A DNA stretch of 64,000 nt from Epiperipatus broadwayi (Eukaryota; Onychophora; Udeonychophora; Euonychophora; Peripatidae). The DNA lies in NCBI GenBank assembly GCA_028023455.1, contig JAQFVV010006273.1, positions 1,178,001 through 1,242,000 on the forward strand, written 5' to 3'. Of the stretch, positions 23,148 through 34,440 are shown in pieces; the stretch's first letter is position 1; each line of letters begins with the position of its first letter. Under the pieces are notes generated by a model. That model ran no database searches. It saw only the letters and a program-made list of their open reading frames with translations, and was not told the DNA's origin. The position numbers and the translations under genes are program-made.

Positions 23148-25283
23148 ATAATAATCACAATTAATGATGCAAATGATTAATCCGAGTCATAGCCAGAAAT
23201 CTGCTAGTTAAGATCATCAAAATAATATTTAAAAAAAAACATCCTCATTTTGGTGATTAGAAAAATATAAAAACAAACGACCATCTTCTCAAAATCAGAC
23301 AAAAAAATTTCATCGGCTGAACAATCTGCATAAAGTTTAAGCAGAGAAATTGAACTCGCAGTTCGAATATTGATTTCAGCTACCATTAAAGCGAAATATT
23401 GTAGGAAATAACTCTTGATATTGAGTAAATCTGAATAAAAGGCATATGGAGTCAAATCTAGCCAATCTCAAAAATTAGCTTGAAATTATTTAACAACTCC
23501 TAAGTGTTTTCAACTTTAAGACAGAGATTAAATTAACTCTAACCCAAGATATCTAACCATAAAGATATTGCTTCTTTAATTCACTGAAGATATTTTACTA
23601 TATATATAATAACACATACAACCATACATTGCTAATTGCAAAGTGACATTGTGGAAAGAAAGTCATCATCCGTGGAGCTATAATTGCTCAAACAAGTTAA
23701 TTTGACCTAGCATTTATCATCTATGCTGTGAAACATCAACTCGACTATTGAGAAATGAAATGTCAAATTTTACCTCTCTCAAAGCAGTTCATGTTAAGAG
23801 AGAAATTACAATCAACATAACATGTTCTAGACCACTTTAATATCACCATCAATACATGAAATGGATTAAGGAGGATAATTATAATATCTTTTTAGGACAT
23901 TTTCCTTAAGAATTCTCAAGTTATCCTTAAGTTGACATCCTAATTTTTTTTATTTATTGTATGTAAATTGCTTCATTTATCTCTTTCCTTTTTTACAGAT
24001 TGAAGGGGGGGACATTAGTTGTTGATACATAAGAAAAGAGGTAAGCATTACTAGCTTTATTGTAAATTAAAATAAAATATAGATTCAGATAAAAACTTGC
24101 TTGCAAATAAGTCCAATCATCACTAGAGAAGAAGTAAGATTTTACCTAATATATATTAATTGCCAACACTTGTACAGTGACACCAATATTTATGTTTGGT
24201 TTATTATTATTAATCATTTAATTACTTGTTTTCAGTGTACCTGACTAATTATTTCTACTGTGAATGATCTTTCCTATCTTTGTAGTAGTCAAAGACAACA
24301 GAAGCCTGATCTCATGTCACCAACATATGATTCGTATGAATTAACTGATCAAATTATTATTGGAGATAATAAGTTATGATTTTGATAAAATAAATTAGCA
24401 AGCAAGTGTAACTTAAATAATCAAAAGTTATAATTTAATTCTTCTTTGTGTTAATATTGACAATTAAATTAGCACAAGGGGTTAGACCAATATTTTTTCT
24501 AATTGTAAATAAACGTGGTTAAATATATATTTTTAAATTAAAGACTATCATTTGTATTTATCTATATTCAGTTCTCAATTTGTTATATATCCTCAGACAT
24601 TTACATATTCTCACACATTTACACATATTTGCACATACCTGCACATTAAGTGATATTGATATACCCTGAATTAGAAGACTATGCATATTCTTTCTGAGTG
24701 TGAAATCTGGAAATAAGGAAACTAAAGATGGAAAGAATTCAAATGAGTATATCGGTATAGTTTGACACATAGACAGACCCTCTTACTCACTTTGATGATT
24801 TAGCTAGTCTACTATTATGTAAGGTCAACAATTGTTTTGTTACATATGGTGCAATCATCCACAGGGCATAGAATTATATATTAATATTACACTCTATTAT
24901 ATATAATACATCCAGTCACAGAGTAATCAAATTTTATATTAATATTACAATTCAATATTTTCAATAATAAAAATAATAAAACATAAACATATTTTTTTAG
25001 ATTTTTTTTCTTAGGACAAATTGAACTTGAATAATGAAACTTATGATTAAAATCACCTAAAATAGCTTTATAGACAACCATTTAAAAGGCAAAGGTCGAA
25101 TAAAAGTACAGTTTATGTAAAGTTTATATAAACTAAAAAAATTTTTGTGGTTAAGAATAGTAAAATGTAATGATGAATATTTTCATTTTCCTCATTATAA
25201 GAGATATTTATAAAAACTAAAAGTTGAAATAATAATTTATACTATAAGTTAAAACAGATAGATAATAAAGTAGATGATTACAA
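23148..25283. other. A/T-rich presumed intron
   Basis: No domain found. An exon-like 42-nt cassette at 23999-24040 is described in the findings. A short cac/tat-rich repeat (tacacatatttgcacatacctgcacatt) lies near 24605-24650. Confidence 0.35.
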
Positions 25284-26260
25284 AAAGAAAAACCAAAATG
25301 ATATGCATGGAAACTAGTAATGAAAGAGAAAATGAAATACAATTTGAGGCAGATAAAGAAGAAATGGTGAGCTCTATCTTAGAAGATCTAGAAACAAAAT
25401 AAAACAGTATATCTGGGGGAACCACAGTAGAAAATATTTAATTCCAAAAAAATAACTAAAACTCCAGAGGAATTAGCAGTAGAGAAAGGAGGTGCAAACG
25501 ATGTATCATTTAATCAAATGAAGTAATGATGCAACAAATGTTCACCAAGATGGATAATATGAAATCAGAGATAACAAATGATTTATCAAAAAGGACACAC
25601 AACATTTCTGAAAGGATGGGTAATATTAGGGATTTATCTAAAAAAATAGATAACATGAAAAATGAAGACAAAATTGAGGTAACCTAAATACAGACAGATA
25701 TTAATAGCAAAATACAACAACTCAAAAAGGTCATAGATGAAAAAGATTATAAATGTGAAAAAATATTTATAGAATTTGAAAGAAAAATTGAAAGTAAAAT
25801 GGACATGGAAATAAAAGGGATATATAAAAATTTTGAATGTAAATTACATCAAAATCAAAAATACCAAAAGGATATTAGTGAACAAATAGTGAGAATGCAT
25901 ATAGAAATAGATCAGGTATAATAAGAGCCCATGAAAAAAAATTTTCATTAGAAGGGAAGAGAAAGACTTCCTACACATGAATAAATACATAGTTGATTTG
26001 GAAAAAAAATCAGTTAAGGTAAGTGATGAGGTTATAGAAATGACATTACTGTCAAATTATGATCTAAATGAAATTGATTGTATAGTATTTACCATCACAG
26101 AAGCACTTTTTAAAAAAAATTTTGTAGAATCAAATTTGATCATAGGGAATCAGGTAGAGCAATTGTGATCTGTGATTGATGAATATAGGGTCATATTCTC
26201 AGAAGTACCAGGAGTGATGAATATAGTGTCATATTCTCAGAAGTACCAGGAGTGATAGAG
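25284..26260 (+). pseudogene. gag: Gypsy copy 2 gag coiled coil and pre-RT region
   Basis: Lys/Glu-rich pieces in several frames, such as ISERMGNIRDLSKKIDNMKN, predict long coiled coils like those of the copy 3 gag (42899-43165). From 25977 the frame reads KVSDEVIEMTLLSNYDLNEI, equivalent to the protease-to-RT linker in copy 3 at 39897-40247. The gag C-terminus and protease active site seem deleted. A 38-bp tandem duplication lies at 26178-26215 and 26216-26253. Confidence 0.6.
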
Positions 26261-26339
26261 AGATTCCAGCAAAGAATTAAATTATTCGAAAACCAATCAT
26301 TTCATTTCAAATCCTATCTAATCCCATACCAATATTGAA

Positions 26340-26900
26340 GTGAAATAAACAAAATAGATTAAGAAAATTATCAAATGAATATGCTTCTCACCATATTGTA
26401 ATCCTATTGTAATGGTGAAGAAGAAAGATGGAATGATGAAACTTTGTTTAGATGCTAGACAACTAAACAAAATTACCATTCTAGATAGGAATATACCATC
26501 ACCCATATACGAATTATTTGTGAAATTTGGTAATAAGTATTTTCTACTTTTGATTTAATCTCTAGTTATTGGCAGATTGATCTTCATCCAGACAATTGCC
26601 AATACACTGCACTTCGATATAAGGGATTTACATATCAATTTAATAGGATACCATTTTGATTGATCAATAGTGGTGCTAATTTAATAAGATGTCTGGATAA
26701 AACTCTTCTGAGATCAAATAGATAGCAATTATCTATATAGATGATGTCATCATCGCATCTTCTGTTACTGAAGAACATCTACACCATTTAAATATATTTT
26801 TTAAAGAGTGCTATGATAAGGATATAAAAATCAATTTCAAGAATACATTCATGTAAAAAGAAGTAGTCTTCTTAGGTCATATGTACTATACAGAATTTTC
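26340..26900 (+). pseudogene. pol: Gypsy copy 2 reverse transcriptase
   Basis: Across frames the strand encodes NPIVMVKKKDG-like sequence, then MMKLCLDARQLNKIT, KYFLLFDLISSYWQIDLHPD (first catalytic Asp block), YKGFTYQFNRIPF and an INSGANLIRCLDK block. A YIDDV-like catalytic box sits near 26735-26755 (atagatgatgtc). This is a complete set of Gypsy RT fingers and palm motifs, with several stops and at least two frameshifts. By this alignment it pairs with copy 3 at about 39100-39700. Confidence 0.8.
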
Positions 26901-27059
26901 CTTGATTGAAAAACAAAAAACAAAGATTATTTTGGGATTATGCAATTTTTTACAATCGTTTCTACCTTAAATTTTCTGATCACATGGAACCATTACTAAA
27001 GTTAATAAAAAGGAACTGGACTGAAGATCAAGATGAGGAATTTGCTAAAATTAAACAGG

Positions 27060-27409
27060 ATTTTTAGAGCAAATTATGCTAACTTTTCCTGATTATAATA
27101 TAACCTTTATATACAAATTGATAGTGATGGTTATGAATTAGGGATAATTTTATCCCAAATCCAGAATGACTCAAGTAGTAGTCCTCTATTTCATTATACA
27201 TCTCTTAAAGGGTCCAGTATAAAACTATACAGTTACTGAAAAAGAAACACTAGCAATAGTGTGGGCTTTCCAAAAATTTTGACAAATGCTTCTTGGATCA
27301 GAGGTAATAGTCATTACTGACTATGAGAGCCTCAAATTTTTGAACCACAGCTACATAACCAACAGTCATCTTGTCTGGTAGAATCTGCTTTGACAAAAAT
27401 TTAATTATA
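27060..27409 (+). pseudogene. pol: Gypsy copy 2 RNase H, split by an insertion
   Basis: Reads LTFPDYN, then HLLKGPV, TVTEKETLAIVWAFQKF, VIVITDYESLKFLNHSYITN, the Gypsy RNase H core (TxxExExLAIVWAxxKFRxYLxGxxxxxxTDHxxLxxL). It breaks off at FNYI (about 27400) where the inverted-repeat element enters, and resumes after it at FNYT (28246). The catalytic positions are partly lost. Confidence 0.8.
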
Positions 27410-28244
27410 TAAATAATGATTTGCACTAACAATTCATACACATACAAAGCTGAATTTTTTCTAAATTTTTTATATATTACAATAATACAGAGATGACTTA
27501 TTGAAGTTTGGATTGAAACAAAATCTTAATAAGAAAATTTGACAATTTTACTTCAAGATAAACAATAACACAGCTAATCTCAATAAACAAAGACTATTAC
27601 TTCCACATTTCCCGAATGTGCATAAAAACTTTGTACATTTTTTAATAAAAAGTACCATTTGTTCTTTCACCCCCCCCCCCAACTCCAACAAATTAACAAC
27701 ATCAAAGACATATTATCATTCTCACAAACACCTCAAGTGATTACAACATTGCCTGACCAGGAGCAAATTGTTATGCCTCATACTTTGGTGAGACCAGAGC
27801 TTCACTATCTATGTGGCTGTCTCAACAATAACAGACCCAACTTGCAATTCAGTTTTCACCCAACATTGCAGCTCAGCAGGACATGATTGCCAACCACAGG
27901 ACCCTGTTGTTTGCTGAAAATGATATGATTTAAAAAAAAAAGTGAAAGGGGTTTGCTTTATTTCTAGGGACAATCATACCATCAACAGAAAATACATATG
28001 CTACAATATATCCAAGAAAATGGAATACATAAAGTCATTTGCAGTAATTTTCATTGTAGTTAACCACTTTTTTTAGTTAAAATATGACTATGACTATGAG
28101 GGCTGTGTCCCTTGAAAGCAGTCAGTCACACTTACACATATTTTTGTATTATTGTAATATATAAAATATTTAGAAAAAATTCAGCTTTGTGTGTATATGC
28201 GTCATTAGCACAAGTCATTTATATAGCAGTATTTAACTGCAAAG
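27410..28244. mobile_element. Terminal-inverted-repeat DNA element inside Gypsy copy 2
   Basis: The left end, 27410-27488, and the reverse complement of 28145-28225 match over about 75 bp with about 10 differences. The shared core is caaagctgaattttttctaaa..ttttatatattacaataatac. The Gypsy sequence aatttaattata appears on both sides (27398-27409 and 28245-28256), as expected for a target-site duplication. Inside are a C10 tract (27668) and an unclassified open frame. A small perfect hairpin (gcagt-attta-actgc) sits at the right edge. The size is about 0.83 kb. It has no transposase, so it is non-autonomous. Confidence 0.75.
27659..27886 (+). CDS. Open frame inside the TIR element, function unknown
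   Basis: 75 residues beginning MFFHPPPQLQQINNIKDILS, with CGCLNNNRPN near the end. It starts in a C10 tract whose length is prone to slippage. No family is recognised and no catalytic motif is visible. The surrounding 27700-27920 is less A/T-rich than its neighbours, which is why the frame stays open. It could be the internal filler of a non-autonomous element and never translated. Confidence 0.2.
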   Translation: MFFHPPPQLQQINNIKDILSFSQTPQVITTLPDQEQIVMPHTLVRPELHYLCGCLNNNRPNLQFSFHPTLQLSRT

Positions 28245-28639
28245 AATTTAATTATACAGTCAAATACTGTAAGTGATCCAAAACATTGTGCTTAGTCGAA
28301 TCAAAACAACAACACCTAATCATATATGATGCCTAAATTTTAAATATTGATTTAGCCATTAATGAAAATGTAGAGAATGATTTGTTAAGTATAAAAAACC
28401 TTCAAACCCTAGAGCAAGATCTGATCCAAATTATCAAAACACTGAACAAAAAAGAAATTTTGTATGAAGCCAATAATCTGAAAAATTATAAGTTAGATGA
28501 CCAGTTCTTAAAATACACATCATATTACAAAAGTGAGTGGAAAGTAATAATAACTCAAATATTTAAAAAACCATTCATGCAATACATACATTGTTTATAT
28601 GGACCCTATGACATAAAGCTGAAAAATTATTGAAAAATG

Positions 28640-29310
28640 GTTTTACTGACCCAGAATATAAAAGAATATCATGAAAATTGTCACATATGCCTAAAAGCTA
28701 AGGTAATAAACAAAAGTTATATCAGTTCAGTAAACTTCACCATTCTCCAAAAAGAGCAAATAAAATCTTAGATGTGGATTTTTATGGTCCATTACCATTA
28801 TTTAATAAGCAAAAATATTTGCCAGTAACTTATGATCTCTTTACAAAATTTGTGGCAGCTTATACCATTATTTAATAAGCAAAAATATTTGCCAGTAACT
28901 TATGATCTCTTTACAAAATTTGTGGCAGCTTAACCAATACCTCAAGCTAATACTAAATTTTTTATTAAAGTATTAGGTAGACACCCTGCATTTTAAAGAG
29001 ATAGGAAAACCAGGGACCATTTTAACTGATCATGGTACCCCTTTTCTATCCAAATAATGGATCAAATGGGTATATAAACAATAAAATATGTGCTAACCTC
29101 TTTTAGGAATCCACAGTCAAACTCATGTGAACATGTAATGCAGGAACTTGGATATTTGTTCAGGCTATTTGGAGAATAAGCATAAAAGTTGGATAAAGCA
29201 CACACAATACATAGTCAATTATATATACTGGAGTGTAAATGTATCCACTGGATTCACACCCATCAGACTACATTTGGGACAACATATCTCAATTTTATTC
29301 CAAAAACCAT
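28640..29310 (+). pseudogene. pol: Gypsy copy 2 integrase, with a 70-bp tandem duplication
   Basis: Contains the C-x-x-C tail of the zinc finger (CHICLKAK near 28681), then ILDVDFYGPLPLFNKQKYLP and VTYDLFTKFVAAYTIPQAN (first catalytic Asp block). The second-Asp block reads ILTDHGTPFL in degraded form near 29015-29045. The core is scrambled by an exact 70-bp tandem duplication (28793-28862 and 28863-28932). A SINE enters at 29316. Confidence 0.75.
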
Positions 29311-29315
29311 GCCTT

Positions 29316-29419
29316 TGGTGGTCGAGAGGTCAGCACGACTGCCTTGCACTCGCAGGCAGTTTCCCAGGTTGCGGGTTCACGTCCCGGCCGATGCTATGAC
29401 ACTTAAAAAAAAAAAAAAA
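29316..29419 (+). mobile_element. tRNA-derived SINE with A-tail, in Gypsy copy 2
   Basis: The best plus-strand example of the main family: tggtggtcgagaggtcagca (box A), an anticodon-arm hairpin (ctgcctt...aggcag), ggttcacgtcc (box B), gatgctatgacactt and an A-run. The imperfect direct repeats ccatgcctttg/acatgcttttg (29307-29317 and 29421-29431) are likely the target-site duplication. Confidence 0.85.
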
Positions 29420-30599
29420 CACATGCTTTTGCTCACTGAATCACCTATCAATATAAAAAAAAGACAGAATAGAGGCATACTACAAAATACTAAAGATGAG
29501 TGAGAAGCATGACAAATTTTAAAAAAATCTAATCATCACTTAAAAATTGAAAACAAATTTTTCATTAAAATACCTCACATGAGTAACCCTAAAGAGTCAA
29601 TTTTTTATAATTTCTGTAATGCTTATGAAGACTCATTTACCATAATTAAATGTGTTGGCCCAAATGCATATTGGATAGACAAGGGAAATGGCATCAAAAG
29701 AACATATAATGCATGAATAATGAAGCCATATCTTGGAAAAACCTAATAAATTCTTTTGCCAATTTAATTCAAAATAAAAATATACAGGGTATGAATTTAA
29801 ACCCATATAACAAGTAATTAGGACTATCACTAATTGGATTGAGTGATAGAAATATAAGAGGGATGATACACATTATAAAACTTATTAATGATATATTTTG
29901 AAAATTATATTTTAGAAATAACTTATAACATTATTTCTAGAATAAGTAATGAATCATATCATTATTGTTATAATCAGAGACTAATTATTCCAATAAGTAT
30001 TGACATGGAAATTAATGACCACTCCTTTGTTTAGCTGTTACCAAATAAAATCCAATAAGTCTTAAAAAAAAGAGAGCAGGATATGTACTCTTAAACATAC
30101 CTGTATTTGAACTAAAGCATTAGTTATCCAAAGTGAAACTTATCTGCATCTGTAGTCAGATCGCCCACTATAAAAATTATTGATATTTCATTACTTTAGA
30201 AAGAAATACAATCACAAATAACTCGTACCTTATATTATCAAGTATAGGAAATGAAGACATACTTTGTAAAAATATTCCTGAGGACAAAACCTAACTCAAA
30301 TTATCAAAAATTTTAGTACTAGAGGATAGGCTACTTATTAATCATAACTCTAGATCAGGCATGTCAAACTCATTCAAACAATGGGCCATTTAATATGACT
30401 GGTAATATTCTCACACAATTTTTTTTTTTTTTTTTGAAGTGAGAATGCAGGAATATAGGTGGGATAATTAAAACATATTATGTAGTTTAGTGAATTCAGT
30501 TCGATAATATACAATTGATATAGTATTGCTTTTATTTAAACATTTATTTAATTTGATTACATATTTATAGAACTACAATTTATTGTTTTTACCAGAAAC

Positions 30600-31910
30600 T
30601 TGCTAGCACTTTCCTCCTATTAATATTCCAATATCAGAATTCGAAGACTGAGAACAAACAATTTTCATTATGGCATCTAAACAATTTTCATTATGGCTGA
30701 TAGATGCTTATCAGTTAATCTTGATCTGTAAGTTTTATTCAATTTCATGCATGAAAATAATTGCTAACATAAGTATGTACTTCCAAAAAAAAGCATAAAA
30801 TTTGTGCAGCAAAATTTTTTATTTTTGGGTATCTTTCACCTAAATAGAAATATATTTTGGGAATTCCTACTTCTTAATATTTGTTTTTTAAAATTAAATC
30901 ATTCTGGAAATCAATTAATTCCAGTTGTATAGAAATTGGATTTTTTTCAACTTATAAGGCAAAAGGTCCATTGAAAAGAGAAAAAAAAATCTTCTAATTT
31001 CTTGAAATCATCAAAATGTTTATTGAATTTTTTTTTTCCTCATGTGTCATAGCATCAGCCGGGACACGAACCCGCTAACCTGGGACAACTGCTTGTAAAG
31101 CAGCTGTTGCTGACCTCTCGACCACCAATGCTTGACATGTTTATTGAATTTGTTTTTTATTTTTTGAATTTTTGCAGATTATTGTGAAAATGAGCAACTT
31201 TGATTTTATGCTTTTAACTGCTCACACATTGGAAAGTATGTCAAGATGTTCTTTTGCGAATGATTTTTAAACAAATTCAGTTTTCATACAAAGCTTGCAA
31301 CTGCATTGCATCTGTTCATTATCAATTGATCTTTGCCTTCCAGTGTAATATTAAGATTATTCAGATGGCCTGTAATATCTATCTGTTAAAAATGCTAGGT
31401 CTTGTATTCACAATGGATCTTTTATAACCAATATATTTTCATTGTTTTCATCTTTATTTAAAAAATATTATTTCTTCCAAAAGCAGATATCTCTTTAGAA
31501 TGTTGTGGCAGGACAACCAATGAACTTCTGTGTAATAAAGATGACCTTTGAATCCAGATTCTAAATCTTTAAGGAACAAAGTAAATAAGCAATAGTTAAG
31601 TGCTTTTGATCGAATAAACTTGACTATCTTTGTAACTGTTTTAAGTACTTGGTCCATTTTTAACAATTTTAAACAGAACTTGTTGATGAACGAGACAATG
31701 AAAAGCTTTGATTTTTGTTTTGTCTGGTGTAACAATCCAGTTTTTGCATGGGAGAGGAAAAATCACATCTTACTACAATTGTACCTAGTCTCTTTTGTAG
31801 GATGTAGTGAGGGATGCAATGAAGAATCTGGTCAATGATTGCATCCATCTCTAATGGCAAGCTTGAATGATTATACATAAAATCTGAACATAGTTTATAA
31901 CAATTCACCC
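30600..31910 (-). pseudogene. hAT transposase relic, catalytic and dimerisation regions
   Basis: In minus-strand order: HCLVHQQVL (31700 region), then MDQVLKTVTKIVKFIRSKAL, FLKDLESGFKGHLYYTEVHW and LSCHNILKRY (31735-31454). After a frameshift come DITGHLNNLNITLEGKDQLI and KNHSQKNILTYFPMCEQLK (about 31400-31170). Beyond the SINE, IQLELIDFQNDLILKNKY, EVGIPKIYFYLGERYPKIK and LTDKHLSAIMKIV (30960-30670) match the hAT C-terminal dimerisation region. Motif content and order fit the hAT transposases also seen as domesticated GTF2IRD2/ZBED5 domains. Several stops and frameshifts are present. The N-terminal BED finger is not seen. Confidence 0.82.
31031..31136 (-). mobile_element. tRNA-derived SINE nested in the hAT relic, 15-bp target-site duplication
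   Basis: A near-consensus member of the main family; the minus strand has TGGTGGTCGAGAGGTCAGCA (box A), a GCTGC-TTTACAA-GCAGT anticodon-arm-like hairpin and GCGGGTTCGTGTCCC (box B). The duplication atgtttattgaattt at 31016-31030 and 31137-31151 is perfect, so this is probably one of the youngest insertions here. Confidence 0.9.
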
Positions 31911-31990
31911 ACTTCCTACCCCTCTTTCAGGTTCCATTATGCCACAGATTTCAAACTCAGAGAGAATCTATGGTTGACTCTTTTCAGGGG

Positions 31991-32930
31991 TGAATCTACA
32001 TAAATAAAAATGTCCTCACTTTTATATAAGTGCAATGAATTAATGACTTTCCAACCAATCTTGCTAAAATATTATGACATAAGGAAAAAGAATATGCATA
32101 TAATTTAAATAATATGTAATCATGCTTAAATAGAATGATTTTGATAAATCAGAGATTTCTCAAAGTTTCAAACTCAAAGTTTCAAAGTAGTTTAACACAT
32201 TTTATTTAGACAAAGTAAAATTAAAAACTATTCAAACAAAAATCCTAACAACAACTTTGGTGAATATCTGGCATGCATGCCTAACATTTAATAAGATAAT
32301 TGATTATTCAAACTATGACTCTTTTATCCCTGTTAGGTATTAATCATTAGCACTACATATTTATTACAATGCAAAATAAGAATCCTAACAAGTTTATATT
32401 TAAATCCAAACAATTGTATAGTGAATGGTGTTCTTGCAGTTTCTTCCAACTGACAACATCCATCTTCCTTGGAAAAGAAATGCCTTATATATTAATAATC
32501 TACTGTTGATAGTAAAGTGCATGAATTCAAGAAGATTAGTCTTTCATACTGAAAAATAAAAACAAACAAGATTAGTTAATTAGTATAACAAGTTAACAAA
32601 CAAATCAGGTCTATACACAGTGAATATTTTTAAAGTGGGCAAAGATAAATCTTACTTCTCATATTAAGTTGGATCATCTGTCAAGCTTGTCCAAGGTAAA
32701 CCTAAATTTTATTTATTGTAAAACAAAAATATTTGTTCATCCAATAAGCTGTAATTCTCTCTTTTATTTTGTGAATTAAGAAATGGAATGATCCAAGCTA
32801 GAAATATGCATTCCCATTATTCATAGAAAAAGTTTAGAGTTCAGATCATTTATTTAAATGATTTGAATAACACTTGTTTTTAGAATATCCTACAATATGT
32901 TTCTAAACCTCACAGCAAAGTCTCTTGATC
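31991..32930. other. A/T-rich DNA, no gene recognised
   Basis: Nothing above background, except that the edge near 31835-32000 is alike to 60500-60660 (see findings). Confidence 0.35.
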
Positions 32931-32937
32931 TTGTAGA

Positions 32938-32997
32938 TTCCTACGCCTGCTGGGATTTATACATTGGTTCCTACTCCTGCTGGAATTTATACATTGG
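32938..32997. repeat. 30-bp tandem repeat, two copies
   Basis: ttcctacgcctgctgggatt...acattgg is repeated with two substitutions at a period of 30 bp. A gatgtgatgatgtgatgtgatg stretch follows at about 33014. Confidence 0.9.
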
Positions 32998-33109
32998 TAG
33001 GATGAAGTGCTGTTGATGTGATGATGTGATGTGATGTACTGTAGCTTCTTCTTAAATGAAGTCAAGAATCTCTCAGCAATTATACCAAGAAAAACTTGTT
33101 AGTTACTTA

Positions 33110-33550
33110 ATTTTACATTCTCCAATCTAATTTTCCCCATATTCTGCTCCATCCCTTTTCCACAACATAATCTTATGTCAATTTTACAGCCTTTATATCT
33201 AAATCCCCCTTATCTTTTTCCAAACCCAGCATAAAAACCAATAATATACTTTCTGTATAATCACTTTTTTTCATATTTATTTTCTCAAAACTTAATTATA
33301 TGTGCCCTTTCTGATTTCAAGCATTTACATTCAATTAACAAATGCCTAATATTTTCTATTCCTTCCATAAATAATTTACAGACTAAATCACCTATATTTT
33401 TCAATTTACATGTATATTCTCTTGTTGCTAAAGATCCTCTTCTGGCCTTAAACAATAAATTACTTTCCTTACTATTATCATAAATTAACTCACACCTAAT
33501 ATTCTGTTTATTTCGATATATATTTGAACTCTTTTTACTCTCCATACTAC
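33110..33550 (-). pseudogene. LINE 3' end, copy A: C-terminal zinc motif and 3' UTR
   Basis: The minus-strand frame 33545-33285 reads ELIYDNSKESNLLFKARRGS, then NIGDLVCKLFMEGIENIRHL and LIECKCLKSERAHI. This is the Cys/His C-terminal motif of a LINE (CxxC-x8-H-x4-C; the second Cys reads Phe here). The homologous 3' non-coding part continues to about 33120. It matches the copy at 63-64 kb, with many differences. The LINE is distinct from the one at 15.7-19 kb. Truncated at about 33550. Confidence 0.8.
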
Positions 33551-33710
33551 ATCTGGTATGGTGCTGCCCTCATGCAGCATCCATTCCCTCCTCTGAAAAC
33601 TGATATAGCAAAACTAAGATAGTAGGTCATTCTATAGGATTTTGGCATCTCAATTAGGCATTCGATGGATGAATTAATATTTACATCTTAAGGATAAGCA
33701 TCTACACAAG

Positions 33711-33937
33711 ACCTCCACAGCAAGTTGTTTAACAGGAAAACATTGGAATAGCTTTTAAATAACTAGAGTAGTTACTCTTCTGATAATATTTGAACAATAT
33801 GCAGCTATTCCTTTATAGGTTTCACAATTAATAATATTTACATTCTTCTGAATGGTTGTTGACTAATATGAAACTCCCTTGGGTATAAATTTGTGATATT
33901 ATAGATGAATTTCTTATTGACAAAGGGTTTGTAAATG
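33711..33937 (+). repeat. Long direct repeat, left copy (flanks the Merlin relic)
   Basis: Begins acctccacagcaagttgttt and ends cttattgacaaagggtttgt. It is alike to 35863-36149 in the same orientation, with small indels and one insertion of about 60 bp in the right copy. The spacing is about 2.15 kb. Confidence 0.85.
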
Positions 33938-34440
33938 TCAACTAGCTGGTGCACTCCACTTGTTGGCATTGCATCTATGTAAAAGCACAGAAAAATGCTG
34001 TTGACTAGGCCTATATATATATATATACTTTCAGTAATATACCTTAAACATATATACCATAAATGTGAGTTGTTCTTTATGACTATTGTCTTTCACAAAG
34101 TCACACTTTGACACCTTCAATGTGCTCAGAAGTTGCTACAAAACTCACAATTAATATTTATGCTATTGGATTTGTTTTGGGTTTCTAGATTTGTGTTTGA
34201 AGAAACTTTGCAAATGTTAAACATTTTCCATTTTTTTGGTCATTTCAATGAACATGGTATTAGTTACTAAAAATTATAACATTGCAAATGACAATCACTA
34301 GAGACATTGTCAATTGGCAAAATTTGAGAAAGAGTGCAGTGTACAAACATTTTCACATGCTGTCTGGTGAAGTCATATCATTTGTCAGATTTTATATTCA
34401 AGAATTAGAAAATGACCATATATAAAAGCCAGCTTGTTAC
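33938..34440. other. DNA between the left direct repeat and the Merlin relic
   Basis: Non-coding, with a (TA)n tract at 34014. May include the 5' non-coding part of the Merlin element. No terminal inverted repeat was confirmed. Confidence 0.35.

Larger units (their letters stand above)
25284..29830 (+). mobile_element. Degenerate Gypsy-type retrotransposon (copy 2), interrupted by two younger insertions
   Basis: Plus-strand remnants run in the order coiled-coil gag (25284-25960), protease-linker, RT (26340-26870), RNase H (27060-27420), then, after a foreign insert, the end of RNase H (28236 on) and integrase (28640-29310, with tail traces to about 29830). It shares specific sequences with Gypsy copy 3 at 37-44 kb (for example EMxLxxxYDLxxxDCI and LTFPDY/LAFPDF), so both belong to one family. 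It carries many stops and internal tandem duplications. No LTRs were identified. Confidence 0.8.
30356..31990 (-). mobile_element. Degenerate hAT DNA transposon (ZBED5/GTF2IRD2-like transposase type)
   Basis: The + strand at 30356 starts caggcatgtcaaactcattc..atgggcca, the terminal motif of a widespread hAT group (CAGGGGTGTCAAACTCA..GGGCC). Minus-strand transposase fragments lie between about 30600 and 31900. The other terminus was not found, so the copy may be truncated near 31990 or further right. A SINE is nested at 31031-31136. Confidence 0.8.

Noticed and set aside
23600-24010. Copia-type RNase H and polypurine tract
   Set aside because: A few suggestive words, but no motif set in a consistent frame.
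31031-31136. True tRNA gene
   Set aside because: Flanking target-site duplication, A-run tail and several relatives show a SINE; arms do not fold into a clean tRNA.
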